The notes under the pieces were generated by a model. The model was not told where the DNA came from. It worked only from the letters and a program-made list of their open reading frames with translations, and made no database searches. From Idiomarina fontislapidosi (lineage in GTDB: Bacteria > Pseudomonadota > Gammaproteobacteria > Enterobacterales > Alteromonadaceae), in contig NZ_QJST01000001.1 in the NCBI RefSeq assembly GCF_003226255.1, positions 455,467 to 519,466 on the forward strand: 64,000 nucleotides of DNA, read 5' to 3'. Of the stretch, positions 63,910 to 64,000 are shown piece after piece (the first letter of the stretch is position 1; each line of letters begins with the position of its first letter). The position numbers and the translations under genes are program-made.

Positions 63910-64000
63910 TGTTTCGGATGAATCCGAACACTCATTTCGGTTCAATCCGATCACCCATTTCGGTTTAAACCGATCACCTGTTTCGGTTTTATCCGATCAC
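63910..64000. mobile_element. Probable left end of an IS21-family element
   Basis: Beginning with TG at 63910-63911, a 23-bp unit is repeated in direct tandem at 63911, 63934, 63957 and 63980, the last cut by the window edge. The consensus is [A/G]TTTCGGTTNAATCCGATCAC plus two or three bases. Each unit holds a TTCGG / CCGA inverted half-pair. IS21-family ends carry several transposase-binding repeats and start with TG. The transposase genes would lie beyond the window. Confidence 0.6.

Noticed and set aside
63911..64000. CRISPR-like repeats at the window end
   Set aside because: The 23-bp units follow each other directly with no spacers, and each is internally symmetric, which fits transposon ends rather than a CRISPR array.

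Overview
The window is chromosomal DNA from a marine gammaproteobacterium of the Alteromonadales, most like the Idiomarinaceae (Idiomarina/Pseudidiomarina). That placement is inferred from gene content and from gene orders shared with E. coli and relatives: asnC/asnA, cspD/clpS-clpA-infA-bpt-aat, trxB-ald/lrp-ftsK-lolA-rarA-crcB-serS, tusDCB-tusE-yccA, and uvrY-uvrC-pgsA-tRNA(Gly,Cys,Leu). No database search was run.

Layout. 1-19.8 kb: the end of an M28 peptidase, a small membrane protein, an acrAB-type efflux operon with an AcrR-like operator, an MDR oxidoreductase, an operon cstA / cory-CC-star / ArsA-type ATPase, a DUF1328 protein, a large M14 peptidase, asnC-asnA, a TIGR03643 and a CLCA_X-like protein, a glutaredoxin-like protein, an aidB-DUF3293 pair and a periplasmic binding protein. 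19.8-30.2 kb: small hydrolase and HIT genes, heme oxygenase with a phytochrome-GGDEF sensor (a biliverdin-to-c-di-GMP light pathway), a Fic-like protein with a broken catalytic motif, a beta-CASP MBL nuclease, ctlX, a phosphatase-lipid kinase fusion and a CDF transporter.

30.18-38.13 kb: an integrated element of about 7.9 kb in the 3' end of tRNA-Pro(GGG). It is bounded by 48-bp perfect direct repeats and carries a tyrosine integrase, an unknown protein, an AlpA-like regulator, a small HTH protein, a primase/helicase-like replication protein, an iteron-rich candidate origin, a second small DNA-binding protein and cargo (a TPR-like protein and a lipoprotein). No capsid, packaging or conjugation genes are visible, so it looks like a phage-satellite-type or small replicating island.

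38.2-63.4 kb: core genome again. It holds yejM/lapC, ndpA, the N-degron protein-degradation cluster (clpS, clpA, bpt, aat around infA), redox and alanine metabolism, chromosome segregation (ftsK), lipoprotein export (lolA), tRNA thiolation (tus genes), yccA, tRNA-Ser, a DUF3667 protein, a thioesterase, a DNA glycosylase, and the uvrY-uvrC-pgsA-tRNA block. The uvrY-position regulator has lost the phosphorylation residues of its receiver domain.

63.44-64.0 kb: an accessory junction after tRNA-Leu, with paired hairpin repeats and a P4-type integrase remnant cut by 23-bp tandem repeats that look like the end of an IS21-family element running off the window.
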